A stretch of 47,294 bases of DNA from a virus, in the IMG/VR virus record IMGVR_UViG_3300018476_000002, positions 1 to 47,294 of that record, one strand, 5' to 3'. Positions 30,034-37,521 of this stretch are shown piece by piece; the first letter of the stretch is position 1, and every line of letters starts with the position of its first letter. Made by a program: the position numbers and the translations under genes. The notes under the pieces were generated by a model that was given only the letters and a program-made list of their open reading frames with translations, did not search any database and was not told where the DNA came from.

Positions 30034-30609
30034 ATGACGACTATGACCCGCAAGCGCGCCGAGGAGATCCAAGCCGCACGTGAGGAGCTGCGCGCGATGC
30101 TCGCCCCCGGCGACGTCGTCACCGTTCTCAGTCGGCACGTGGCCCGGTCGGGCATGACGCGATGGCTCGACCTGTACGCAACCGTTGACGGCGAGCTGGT
30201 GAGGATCACCGAGCCCGCCGCAACCGCGATGGGTGACCGGACCTACTACCTGCGCAGCGAAGGCCTGTGGATGGTCAAGGCCGAGGGATGCGGCATGGAT
30301 ATGCACTTCGCCACGGTCTACAACCTCTCCCGCTCCCTGTGGCCCCATGGCTACATGTGCACCGGTGACAACGACGCCCCTCGGAAGCGGTGCGGGTCCA
30401 ACGACCACGCCAATGACTACGGGGCGTTCGCCCGTGAGTACGACGAGAGCCGCCGTCACGCGGCACTGTTGGCCGAGTGCGACCCCGCCGCCCGTGAGAG
30501 CTACGTCGCGGCACGTCAGGCGTACGTGTCCGGCAAGCTCGCGACGTCGTACGACCCGTCCCGCGTCCACTCGGACGGCGGGTACGCCCTCACCCACCGG
30601 ACCCTGTGA
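30034..30609 (+). CDS. Conserved phage protein with SGMxR / GCGMDM signature
   Basis: 191 aa; AGGAG is 9 nt before ATG 30034 and too close to the in-frame ATG at 30025. LAPGDVVTVLSRHVARSGMT, RWLDLYATVDGELVRITEPA, MVKAEGCGMDMHFATVYNLS and RSLWPHGYMCTGDN carry the signature shared by a family of phage and prophage proteins. CTG-CxxxCG type Cys (residues 117, 129) and a C-terminal GGYALTHRTL are also typical. I recognise the family but know of no assigned function. Confidence 0.75.
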   Translation: MTTMTRKRAEEIQAAREELRAMLAPGDVVTVLSRHVARSGMTRWLDLYATVDGELVRITEPAATAMGDRTYYLRSEGLWMVKAEGCGMDMHFATVYNLSRSLWPHGYMCTGDNDAPRKRCGSNDHANDYGAFAREYDESRRHAALLAECDPAARESYVAARQAYVSGKLATSYDPSRVHSDGGYALTHRTL

Positions 30610-30893
30610 TGTACGCCCACGTCACCACGTACCGGCTCGGAAACTCGGCCGAGACCTGGGCGGACATGGCTGAGGCGGAGACGTTTGACGGGGTGATCTC
30701 AGACCAGACGGCGCGCACCATCGCCTCGTGGTGGCAGGCGCCCGCACAGTCCGCCATCGTCGCCCTGTCTCACGGCCTGCCGTTTGACACTGACGAGCTG
30801 CGCGACGAGATCGGCCGGGGGATCATCGGTCCGCCCGACGCGGAGGCGTTGACCGCGTGGCTTGACGAGCTCGAAACCCTGCTCTCCGTGTGA
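30609..30893 (+). CDS. Hypothetical protein
   Basis: 94 aa from ATG 30609, sharing a base with the upstream stop (TGATG). MYAHVTTYRLGNSAETWADM, then ARTIASWWQAPAQSAIVALS and a C-terminal acidic helix (AEALTAWLDELETLLSV). No family. Coupled to the GCGMDM gene. Confidence 0.65.
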   Translation: MYAHVTTYRLGNSAETWADMAEAETFDGVISDQTARTIASWWQAPAQSAIVALSHGLPFDTDELRDEIGRGIIGPPDAEALTAWLDELETLLSV

Positions 30894-30896
30894 CCT

Positions 30897-30986
30897 CACG
30901 ATGGCCCGTACGCCCTCACGGGGTGCGGCCCGTCGCGGGACCATCCGGCGCCCGATTCACACCTCTAGCGGGAGATGAACCTGATG
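30897..30986 (+). repeat. Gene-start-associated repeat, copy A
   Basis: It shares most of its length with 31667-31752: CACGATGGCCCGTAC, GGGTGCGG, CCGTCGCGG, CCATCCGG and CCCGATTCACACCT occur in the same order, then a G-rich ribosome site and TGAAC. GATGG and CCCG pair with CGGG and CCATC, with a bulged A, so the RNA can fold just upstream of the next gene. A shorter relative (CCGATTCACAGGAGATGAAC) lies at 30011-30030. Confidence 0.7.
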
Positions 30987-31307
30987 TCCAACACCCGAAC
31001 CGTCATCGTCGCCGTGCTGCTGATGCTCGCAGCCTTCGCCGCCGGTGCCATCGCTGCACACCCCGACGTCGAGTCCGGCCCCGACATCGCGCACATGTCC
31101 GCGCCAACCCAGCGCCCTGACCTCGCGACCTGGCAGACCAGGCCGTGCAAGACGGAGGACAGCGTGAACTGCCGCTACATCTCCACCAACCCCGGCGGCC
31201 ACACGTTCTCCGTCCGACTCCTGCCGGGCCGTCAGCGGATGGTGTGCGTCTTCTACGCGGACCGTCGCTACGCGGCCTCTCACGACTACTGCGTTACCGC
31301 CCGGTGA
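30984..31307 (+). CDS. Small membrane-anchored or secreted protein
   Basis: 107 aa from ATG 30984; GGGAG is 9 nt upstream (ATG 30975 is too close). Residues 6-25 (VIVAVLLMLAAFAAGAIAAH) form a membrane anchor or signal peptide. The outer part has four Cys (PCKTEDSVNCRYISTNPG, RQRMVCVFYA, YC) that could form two disulfides. A cell-surface role, for example superinfection exclusion, is possible. No family recognised. Confidence 0.65.
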   Translation: MSNTRTVIVAVLLMLAAFAAGAIAAHPDVESGPDIAHMSAPTQRPDLATWQTRPCKTEDSVNCRYISTNPGGHTFSVRLLPGRQRMVCVFYADRRYAASHDYCVTAR

Positions 31308-31657
31308 TGGGCGCCGTCAAAAACGCCGTGGCCCGCGTCGTCGAGCACGCCCTACAGAGTGAGGGACGGGACTCGGTAGACGCGACGCTCGGCGTGTTGC
31401 AGGAGCTTCCGGTAGACCTCGCCGACGCCCTCACGGTTACCCGCCTTGCGGCCGTGATCGAAGCGTGGCTAGAGGACCAACCAAAGCCACCCGCGCCGGT
31501 GGATTGGCGCGCGGTCGCCGTGGCGGACCTAGCGGCCCTGGAGTTGGCGGACTGTGGATTCTGGGCGTGCGAGGGGCCGGACAACCCCCCGCGCGGCATG
31601 TCGACCTGTCACAGATGTTGGCGACTTGGCGAGCTCCGCGCGCTCCTCTCACCTTGA
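31307..31657 (+). CDS. Hypothetical protein with C-terminal Cys motif
   Basis: 116 aa, coupled to the upstream gene (TGATG). Helical N-terminus (MGAVKNAVARVVEHALQSEG; LTVTRLAAVIEAWLEDQPKP). Near the end FWACEGPDNPPRGMSTCHRC provides Cys-x(12)-CxxC, a possible zinc site. No family. Confidence 0.65.
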   Translation: MGAVKNAVARVVEHALQSEGRDSVDATLGVLQELPVDLADALTVTRLAAVIEAWLEDQPKPPAPVDWRAVAVADLAALELADCGFWACEGPDNPPRGMSTCHRCWRLGELRALLSP

Positions 31658-31666
31658 CCGATGCTT

Positions 31667-31752
31667 CACGATGGCCCGTACCCGATGAGGGGTGCGGGCC
31701 GTCGCGGTCCATCCGGCCCGATTCACACCTTCCGAGGAGCTGAACCCCGATG
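31667..31752 (+). repeat. Gene-start-associated repeat, copy B
   Basis: Second copy of the element at 30897-30986, ending in GAGGAGCTGAACCCCGATG, which supplies the ribosome site and start of the next gene. The hairpin is kept: GATGG pairs with CCATC, and CCG pairs with CGG, with one mismatch. Retained folding despite base changes suggests selection on RNA or DNA structure. Confidence 0.7.
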
Positions 31753-32328
31753 AGTGTCACGATCCGCGAAACCATCCACCACGGCGGCCACCACGCCGAA
31801 CGCGACGTTGAGCTAGAAGACCTGTCGCCCGCGAGCGTCGCGGCGATGCTGCGCGATGCTGACCCCGGCTACGTCAGGAACGCGACCGGCGACGTCGCTG
31901 CACAGCTCGCCACGCGAGGCGAGGCCGAGCGCGGTTGGGTTCGGTGGGTGATCGTTGACCCCGTCGAGGACGACAGCACCGGGCCGCGTTTCTGCGCGGA
32001 GTGCGGGACCAAGGAGGCGACAACGTACGTCGTCACGACTCTCGACCCCGACGACATCAAGGGCACCACGACAGAGGTGTGCCTGCCGTGCCACAACGCC
32101 GTGACTGACATCGTGCTGGCGACCATCTCCACGGGCTCCTACGTGTTCGCGGTGGTCGCCGCCACGGAGGAGGCCGCGGACACGGCTCTACGGGATCAGT
32201 GGGCCGTGCACGTCGCCCAGACGGGAGCCAACCCGGACATGATGGCCGAGGCGATCGAAGACGGTGACGTGAACTACTCGACCACGGTTCACGGCGCGGT
32301 CCTGCGGGATGGGTCGGTGTTCGCATGA
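31750..32328 (+). CDS. Zinc-ribbon-containing hypothetical protein
   Basis: 192 aa, ribosome site GAGGAG 11 nt upstream. Central FCAECGTKEATTYVVTTL and EVCLPCHNAVTDIVLATI give CxxC...CxxC, a zinc ribbon. The C-terminal half contains VFAVVAATEEAADTALRDQW. Function unknown. Its stop overlaps the methyltransferase start (ATGA). Confidence 0.7.
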   Translation: MSVTIRETIHHGGHHAERDVELEDLSPASVAAMLRDADPGYVRNATGDVAAQLATRGEAERGWVRWVIVDPVEDDSTGPRFCAECGTKEATTYVVTTLDPDDIKGTTTEVCLPCHNAVTDIVLATISTGSYVFAVVAATEEAADTALRDQWAVHVAQTGANPDMMAEAIEDGDVNYSTTVHGAVLRDGSVFA

Positions 32329-33542
32329 TCGGCGGCGTGCGCGACCTGTTCGCAGGTCCGGGCGGCTGGGATGAGGGCCTGCGGCGACTCGTCGGAGCCG
32401 CCGACGTCGTCGGGCTGGAGAACGACCCCGCGGCGTGCGCGACCGCGGAGGCCAACGGCCACCGCCGCGCGTGCGTCGACATCGCAGCGGCTGACCCGCT
32501 CGACTACGGGCGGCCAGGGGAACTTGCAGGCGTGATCGCGTCGCCGCCGTGCCCCGGTTTCTCGGGTGCTGGCAGTGGTCTCGGGCGGAAGGATCTCCCG
32601 ATGCTCGCGGCGGCGATTCAAGAGATGGCGTACGGCGCTGACCCTGACGTCGTGCTATCGGAGGTGCGGGCGAAGCAGCACGATCCGCGCTCGGCGCTGA
32701 CGCTGGAGCCGTTGCGTTGGATCATGGCCCTGTCGCCCGAGTGGTTCGCCCTCGAACAGGTGCCCGCCGTGCTCCCGCTGTGGGTGGCCTACGTTCCCGC
32801 GCTCGAGGCGCTGGGATACGACGTCTGGGCGGGCTACGTGACCGCCGAGCGGTTCGGGGTCGCACAGACCCGCAAACGGGCCGTAGCGCGCGGCTCACGA
32901 CGCCTCAGAGGCATCGGGGAACCCGTGGCGGTCGCGTCACGGTTCCACTCACGTTCGCCGGAGCGACTCGACCCCGACATGCCGCGCTGGGTGTCGATGG
33001 CCGAAGCTCTCGGGCACGGCATGGTTCGCGAGCTGGACGCCGGACGTTGGCGGCAGAGGTCGAACTACTCGACGGGCTCCAGCGATGGCCGGACCGCCGA
33101 GGAGCGCGGGCGCACGACGCGTGACCTTGACCAGCCGTCAACGACGATCACCAGCAAGGGTTTCCAGTGGGAGGAAGTCCCCGACGCCATGGGCGACGTT
33201 GCCAGCTCGCGCGGGTGCGTCCGCGATATCGACCAGCCCGCGCCCACCGTCCACTTTGGCGCGCGGATGAATCAGGTTGACTGGACCGATGAGGAGACGG
33301 CCCGCCTGCCACGCACGGGGGCGACGCCGGACGAGCGCGCGGAGATCGCGCGGAAGTCGACGCGCGTCACGGTGCAGGAAGCTGCCGTGCTCCAGTCGTT
33401 CCCCGCCGCCTACCTCTGGACGGGGACCAAGTCCGAGCAGTATCAACAGGTCGGTAACGCGGTCCCGCCGTTGCTCGGCGCGCACATCCTCGCGCCCCTC
33501 ATCGGAGTGGACGCACCCGAGCTGACCCGAGGGCCGTGGTGA
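32325..33542 (+). CDS. DNA (cytosine-5) methyltransferase
   Basis: 405 aa. Motif I is DLFAGPGGW (7-15). Motif IV is SPPCPGFSG with catalytic Cys76. The ENV motif is replaced by EQV (144-146). Motif VIII is QTRKR (181-185). Motif X is QQVGNAVPPLLG near the C-terminus, preceded by QEAAVLQSFPAAYLW. All catalytic blocks are present in order. No restriction endonuclease partner lies nearby, so this is probably a stand-alone enzyme that protects phage DNA. Target sequence is unknown. Confidence 0.92.
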   Translation: MIGGVRDLFAGPGGWDEGLRRLVGAADVVGLENDPAACATAEANGHRRACVDIAAADPLDYGRPGELAGVIASPPCPGFSGAGSGLGRKDLPMLAAAIQEMAYGADPDVVLSEVRAKQHDPRSALTLEPLRWIMALSPEWFALEQVPAVLPLWVAYVPALEALGYDVWAGYVTAERFGVAQTRKRAVARGSRRLRGIGEPVAVASRFHSRSPERLDPDMPRWVSMAEALGHGMVRELDAGRWRQRSNYSTGSSDGRTAEERGRTTRDLDQPSTTITSKGFQWEEVPDAMGDVASSRGCVRDIDQPAPTVHFGARMNQVDWTDEETARLPRTGATPDERAEIARKSTRVTVQEAAVLQSFPAAYLWTGTKSEQYQQVGNAVPPLLGAHILAPLIGVDAPELTRGPW

Positions 33543-33544
33543 CC

Positions 33545-33652
33545 ATGGACCAGCACACCGACTCACCGCACCGACCGACCATCGGCGGCCTGGGCCGACG
33601 GCGTACGTCTCCCGCACCATCACCATCCACCTCCAGCCGGGGCGGTGCGTGA
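33545..33652 (+). CDS. Possible 35-aa ORF
   Basis: It starts MDQHTDSPHRPTIGGLGRRR two bases after the methyltransferase stop. Its stop overlaps the next ATG (TGATG). Pro/Ser/Thr-rich and likely disordered. No ribosome site is clear. It may only couple translation. Confidence 0.4.
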   Translation: MDQHTDSPHRPTIGGLGRRRTSPAPSPSTSSRGGA

Positions 33653-33894
33653 TGGCCGGCGGCAGCAAGCTCCGTCACCTCCGGTTCCACGACGAGCCGT
33701 GGGAGGCGTTCTGCGCCAGCCTCCCGCCGGGGAAGTCACCCACGGCCCGGCTCGAGGAGCTCATGGCCGCGGACGTCGCGCAGCCGCCGCAGACAGTCAA
33801 GCCCACGCGTCCCACGTCGGCAGGGCTGAACCGGACATCGGCCCGCGATCCCTACGACCCGGAAGGCTTCCCGCGGCGGCCATGCGGGTCGTAG
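33652..33894 (+). CDS. Small basic protein, possibly ribbon-helix-helix-like
   Basis: 80 aa. KLRHLRFHDEPWEAFCASLP, then GKSPTARLEELMAADVA, has the strand-helix-helix pattern of small ribbon-helix-helix DNA-binding proteins. The C-terminus is Pro-rich and disordered (PTRPTSAGLNRTSARDPYDP). The first copy of a T-rich 17-bp repeat begins at its stop codon. Confidence 0.55.
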   Translation: MAGGSKLRHLRFHDEPWEAFCASLPPGKSPTARLEELMAADVAQPPQTVKPTRPTSAGLNRTSARDPYDPEGFPRRPCGS

Positions 33895-33910
33895 GTGAGA
33901 GGTTTTTTTC
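33895..33910 (+). repeat. T-rich repeat family, copy 1
   Basis: GTGAGAGGTTTTTTTC directly after a stop codon; it matches copies at 33949 and 34979 with one extra T. Seven Ts in a row are exceptional in this GC-rich genome. Confidence 0.7.
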
Positions 33911-33948
33911 CGTTCTAAGTGCACCCACCAGATCTACCCCCCGATGAA

Positions 33949-33965
33949 GTGAGAGGTTTTTTCTC
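33949..33965 (+). repeat. T-rich repeat family, copy 2
   Basis: GTGAGAGGTTTTTTCTC immediately before ATG 33966. Its GAGAGG can act as ribosome site, 8 nt from the start. The same 17 bases occur at 34979-34995 inside a coding gene on the other strand. Confidence 0.75.
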
Positions 33966-34292
33966 ATGCCGAACAAGCGGGCTCACGTGCTGACGAAGGT
34001 CTCGAAGCCGGGCGCCTTCGAGCCCCGCTTCGACGTGTCCGGCCACCCCGACGTGCAGGTGCGTGGCATCCCGTCGGAGACCAGCAAGAAGATGCAGCTC
34101 TGGACGCTCGTCGACAACAGCGTCCTCGACTACTGGGGCATCCCGCCCCGGTCGAGCTCCGGCAAGAAGTGGGTGCTCAAGGCCACCGAGTCGCTCACCG
34201 ATCTCCGCGACTGGATGGACGAGTTCCTGCCGCCGACCGCACCCGAGACCCGAGAGGCATTGCCATGCCCGGACCCACCGCCAGCTCCATGA
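33966..34292 (+). CDS. Hypothetical protein
   Basis: 108 aa, starting MPNKRAHVLTKVSKPGAFEP. Mixed alpha/beta with VRGIPSETSKKMQLWTLVDN and a C-terminal helix (ESLTDLRDWMDEFL). No family. It ends 28 bases inside the next gene. Confidence 0.7.
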   Translation: MPNKRAHVLTKVSKPGAFEPRFDVSGHPDVQVRGIPSETSKKMQLWTLVDNSVLDYWGIPPRSSSGKKWVLKATESLTDLRDWMDEFLPPTAPETREALPCPDPPPAP

Positions 34293-34513
34293 CCAACCTC
34301 GCCTCGCTCACCGACCGCGACCTCGAGCTGATCGATGTCGCCCTCGACTCGGCGGCGAACTCCGTGCAGGCGGGCGCGACGCTGCGCAACCGGCGCGGCC
34401 TGGACCCCCTGGCAGCCGAGTACCTCACGGCGCTCGAGCACGTCCGCGCGGCGAAGCGCGTCAGGGTCGCTGACGTTCCCGCTCATGCCGGCGACGGATC
34501 GGTGAGTCCGTGA
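34265..34513 (+). CDS. Hypothetical protein, last rightward gene
   Basis: 82 aa from ATG 34265 with GAGAGG 7 nt upstream. ASLTDRDLELIDVALDSAAN and YLTALEHVRAAKRVRVADVP are helical. Its last 53 bases overlap, tail to tail, the end of the glycosyltransferase gene on the other strand, so there is no room for a separate terminator. Confidence 0.65.
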   Translation: MPGPTASSMTNLASLTDRDLELIDVALDSAANSVQAGATLRNRRGLDPLAAEYLTALEHVRAAKRVRVADVPAHAGDGSVSP

Positions 34514-35156
34514 GGATCGGCACCACCTTCTGCGGATCACCGGCCAATGGCCCGACACGTCGAGCTCGGCGCACACCCTGGGGCAACGACCGGCCGGCGA
34601 CGACGGGCTTGTCGTCGCGGTGGTCGACCAACGCCGGCCACGTGTACAGCACCGGCTTACCCTCGCCCATGACGGCGCGCCAGCCGCGGCCGAGGCGAAT
34701 GTCGTACGGCCGGTTCGACTGGCGCACCGCCTCGAGCATCGGCTCGATCCTGCCGGCGGGCATGAGGGTCGCGACACCCCAGGAGAGCTCCCGGTAGGAC
34801 AGGAACATGGCGCCGAGGTCGTCAGCCTCCTCGGTGGCGACGGTGACGGCTTCACGGTGCGGCCGGTGGGTGCCGACGTAGAGGCCGATCAGGTCGTCGG
34901 GGCGCAGCACCGAGAGGGCTTCGAGGTACGGGACGAAGCCGTCGACGGGAAGTGCGTCGTCCTGGATCACGCATACATGTGAGAGGTTTTTTCTCGCTGC
35001 GGTGGTGGCCGCCCAGCGTAGGGCTCGCTCATGGTTGCCCCACTCGCCGAGGGTGCCGTCGTCAAGGAAGACGTGCGCGGCCTTGGTGCGCTCGAGCAGT
35101 GGCTCGAGGAAGTGGGTGCGCTTCACGTGGGCGACCACCACCGTCAGCACGTTCAC
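34461..35156 (-). CDS. Glycosyltransferase (GT-A-like) 1
   Basis: 231 aa from GTG 35156 (GTGA overlap). LTVVVAHVKRTHFLEPLLER opens the nucleotide-sugar fold; VCVIQDDALPVDGFVPYLEA has the acidic pair that serves as DxD-type metal site. FLSYRELSWGVATLMPAGRI and LGRGWRAVMGEGKPVLYTWP follow, typical of phage GT-A transferases. It could glycosylate virion proteins, DNA bases or surface glycans. Its 3' end overlaps the opposing gene. An in-frame 17-bp T-rich repeat encodes ARKNLSH. Confidence 0.75.
   Translation of the reverse strand: MNVLTVVVAHVKRTHFLEPLLERTKAAHVFLDDGTLGEWGNHERALRWAATTAARKNLSHVCVIQDDALPVDGFVPYLEALSVLRPDDLIGLYVGTHRPHREAVTVATEEADDLGAMFLSYRELSWGVATLMPAGRIEPMLEAVRQSNRPYDIRLGRGWRAVMGEGKPVLYTWPALVDHRDDKPVVAGRSLPQGVRRARRVGPLAGDPQKVVPILTDSPIRRRHERERQRP
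34979..34995. repeat. T-rich repeat family, copy 3
   Basis: GTGAGAGGTTTTTTCTC on the + strand, identical to 33949-33965, but inside the glycosyltransferase gene of the minus strand, where it encodes ARKNLSH. A 17-base identity is not expected by chance. Confidence 0.7.
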
Positions 35157-35524
35157 GACGCGGGCAGATCCTTCTCGAGCTGGACGTCCTCGGCGAACCA
35201 GTACGCAATCCGGACCAGCGGGGCGCCGAAGACGCCAGCACCGTCGCGCAGGAACTTGATGCTGCCGAGGTCGCCGTTGAGCTCGATGGTGTCGGCGTCG
35301 ACCGTGGTCTGGTCGAGCACGCCGTCGATGCAGGTAACGACGGTCCACTCGCGAACCTTGACGCCCGTCTGCGTGGGCAGTTCGGCGAGGCCGAGGGTGC
35401 TGCGGCACCAGTGGCAGTTGATGTCGTCGTTCTGCTCGGACGTGAGGCCTGTCGGGTCGAAGCCGGGCGGGTGATTGACGGCTCGGCGGCCGAGCAGTTC
35501 CTCGGATGCGTGGACGGTATCCAT
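35153..35524 (-). CDS. Hypothetical protein
   Basis: 123 aa; GAGGAG is 6 nt before ATG 35524 and too close to ATG 35530. CHWCRSTLGLAELPTQTGVK and WTVVTCIDGVLDQTTVDADT give CxxC plus a beta-rich part, ending in FGAPLVRIAYWFAEDVQLEK. No family. In the glycosyltransferase block. Confidence 0.65.
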   Translation of the reverse strand: MDTVHASEELLGRRAVNHPPGFDPTGLTSEQNDDINCHWCRSTLGLAELPTQTGVKVREWTVVTCIDGVLDQTTVDADTIELNGDLGSIKFLRDGAGVFGAPLVRIAYWFAEDVQLEKDLPAS

Positions 35525-35526
35525 GG

Positions 35527-35823
35527 TCATCTCCTCTTGAGGGCTTTCTTGATGCGGCGCTTGATCGCCGCATCGTTGGTGGTGTAGTCGCGGTCGCGGT
35601 CAGGGTGGTCGGCGAGGAAGTCCTGGTAGGCATCTCGTGTCTTCTTGTTCACGTCCTTCCGGTGGCCGAGGTGGATCGCCCCACAGGGGCACGGGTAGGG
35701 CCACGTGTGGCCGTCACCCTTCCCGTCGCGCTCGAGGGACTGGAGGTGGCGGAACGCCGCCGACATCGACCAGTGGGCCGTCTTCTCCGGGTGGGGGCAG
35801 TGCTGCCGGGTTGGGCGGCTCAT
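35527..35823 (-). CDS. Small basic protein
   Basis: 98 aa, starting MSRPTRQHCPHPEKTAHWSM; ATGA overlap with the upstream glycosyltransferase. YPCPCGAIHLGHRKDVN gives a zinc-like CxCG...H site, followed by a basic helix (AIKRRIKKALKRR). Possibly nucleic-acid-binding. Confidence 0.65.
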   Translation of the reverse strand: MSRPTRQHCPHPEKTAHWSMSAAFRHLQSLERDGKGDGHTWPYPCPCGAIHLGHRKDVNKKTRDAYQDFLADHPDRDRDYTTNDAAIKRRIKKALKRR

Positions 35824-36578
35824 GGTCGCCCCTCCGGCCACCTCACCCGCTCGAGCTCGTCGGCGGTGCCGGCACGGCGGTACTCGGCCCACAGGTCACG
35901 GTTCGCCCGGTAGCCGGCGTCTCGTGACCTACGGAGGTCCGCGGCGGGCCTCTCGTGGTCGAGGTGGTAGACGGGGCCCGGGATGCGCTCGTAGCCGCCC
36001 CTGGCGCGCTCGCACATGCGGTGGAACGCGCGGTCCTCGAAGCCCCACCCGACGAACCTCTCGTCGAAGCCGCCGACCTTGTCCCACAGGGCGGTGGGCA
36101 CCACGAGCATCGACGACACCGAGCCCCGGACCACGGCCCGGGGACGGAGGTAGCTGCCGCGTCGTACGCGCTTCTCGTTGATCGGCTCACCGGCCAGGAA
36201 ACCCGTACGTTCATGGGTCTCGACGTTGAGCCACCGGTCGTGCGCGACGGTGAGGCGACCGGTGACCCTGGCGGTGCGAATGGCGCGGGCGAGCTGGTCC
36301 TCGCCGACCATGGAGTCGGCATCGGCGACGATCACCACGTCCACGTCGCGACCGAACACGCTCCACGCGTAGGCGTCGTTGAGAGCGGCGGACCGGTTGA
36401 AGGGTCCGGTCGGCCCTTCGGCGGACACGAGCAGATGCCAGCCAGCCCACATCGCCTTCTCGACGAGCGCCCAGTTCTCCTCCCTGGCGCCACCGTCGGT
36501 ACGCCAGGGGACCAGCACAGGGGTGGACCACATGGCGGTCGTGAGTGCGGCGGCGACCCCGTACTCCCCGATGCTCAC
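35820..36578 (-). CDS. Glycosyltransferase 2 (GT2/galactosyltransferase-like)
   Basis: 252 aa from GTG 36578, GGGAG 6 nt upstream. VVIVADADSMVGEDQLARAI supplies the DxD motif (ADADS). SMLVVPTALWDKVGGFDERF then VGWGFEDRAFHRMCERA is the 'GGFDExFxGWGxEDxxF' acceptor block of GT2/GT7 C-terminal transferases. The pair of motifs makes this the best supported of the three. It moves a sugar from a nucleotide donor to an unknown acceptor. Confidence 0.88.
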   Translation of the reverse strand: MSIGEYGVAAALTTAMWSTPVLVPWRTDGGAREENWALVEKAMWAGWHLLVSAEGPTGPFNRSAALNDAYAWSVFGRDVDVVIVADADSMVGEDQLARAIRTARVTGRLTVAHDRWLNVETHERTGFLAGEPINEKRVRRGSYLRPRAVVRGSVSSMLVVPTALWDKVGGFDERFVGWGFEDRAFHRMCERARGGYERIPGPVYHLDHERPAADLRRSRDAGYRANRDLWAEYRRAGTADELERVRWPEGRP

Positions 36579-36841
36579 GACCCGCTCCCGTCGGAGACGC
36601 TGGGCAACGCGGTGCAGCCTTCGACGTGGCCGCGACCGGGTGGCACGTAGCGCCCATCGCCAGGACAGCCATCGGTCGAGCAGGGGAAGCGATGCGGCGC
36701 CGGCCGTGCGTCGTCGACCGTGAGCTCGAGCCGCAGCCACCCACCTCGCACGAGCGTCAGGATCGCCTCGGCCTCCTCGGCGGTCGGCTTCCTGCCGGGT
36801 CGATCTACATGAACGAGTTCGTTCGAGTCTTCGCTGCTCAT
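36575..36841 (-). CDS. Hypothetical protein
   Basis: 88 aa, starting MSSEDSNELVHVDRPGRKPT (ATGA overlap). A helix and strand (EAEAILTLVRGGWLRLELTV) precede a Cys-containing C-terminus (FPCSTDGCPGDGRYVPPGRG, then EGC). Possibly a small zinc-binding protein. No family. Confidence 0.65.
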   Translation of the reverse strand: MSSEDSNELVHVDRPGRKPTAEEAEAILTLVRGGWLRLELTVDDARPAPHRFPCSTDGCPGDGRYVPPGRGHVEGCTALPSVSDGSGS

Positions 36842-37521
36842 CGCTTCACCGGCGGCTTGCGCTTGAGCACGAGGATGAAGTGGTCGGTGCCCTTGCGGCG
36901 GATCTTGAGCAGCCGCACCGGACCCCAGCCCTCGGACCAGCACGTCACCATCGGCTTCGCGCCGAAGTGGTTCGGTGCGCCGATCTGGTGAGCCCAGAGG
37001 TCGGGGTCGGCGTTGCAGTCCCACATGCCGATCCACCGGACCATGAACTTCGCCCTGGCGCGCCACCGCCGGGCGGTGCCGATCGCCCGCCGGGCGGACT
37101 GGACGGCCTGCTCGTGCCGGCCAGTCGAGGGGAGCGCCGCGTGGCCGACGATCACCCGGACCCGCTTGCGGCGCCGCACCGACGTGTCGCGGATGGTCGT
37201 GGTCCGCTGATAGCGGGCCTGGACCTTGTGCCCGGCGTCGGACATGACGTCGAGCCGCGTCGACAGCACCTTGAGGCCAGGGCGGCGTCGTACGGCAGTG
37301 ACCGACCCCGCCTTGGCTGCCGACGAGAGATCCTGCCGGACGTCCCACTCGTCGCCGAGGATGGCCTGGACGTCGAGAGGCTGATTGTCGGCAGTGCGAG
37401 CCTCCTCAATCCCCATGACGTCAGCGAACTTCGCGATCCACTTGAGGAGCTCGGCGTCGCCGCCGAGCTGCCACGCCATGTTGACGTTGACGAAACGCGG
37501 GCTGGGGATCTCCTTGCTCAT
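36838..37521 (-). CDS. Putative endonuclease/exonuclease/phosphatase-fold protein
   Basis: 227 aa. VNVNMAWQLGGDAELLKWIA at the N-terminus, VRVIVGHAALPSTGRHEQAV in the middle and RWIGMWDCNADPDLWAHQI follow the strand order of the EEP fold, where 'GDxNxxP' is a key block (here WDCNADPD). ATGA overlap with its neighbour. Motifs are degenerate, so nuclease activity is uncertain. Confidence 0.45.
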   Translation of the reverse strand: MSKEIPSPRFVNVNMAWQLGGDAELLKWIAKFADVMGIEEARTADNQPLDVQAILGDEWDVRQDLSSAAKAGSVTAVRRRPGLKVLSTRLDVMSDAGHKVQARYQRTTTIRDTSVRRRKRVRVIVGHAALPSTGRHEQAVQSARRAIGTARRWRARAKFMVRWIGMWDCNADPDLWAHQIGAPNHFGAKPMVTCWSEGWGPVRLLKIRRKGTDHFILVLKRKPPVKR

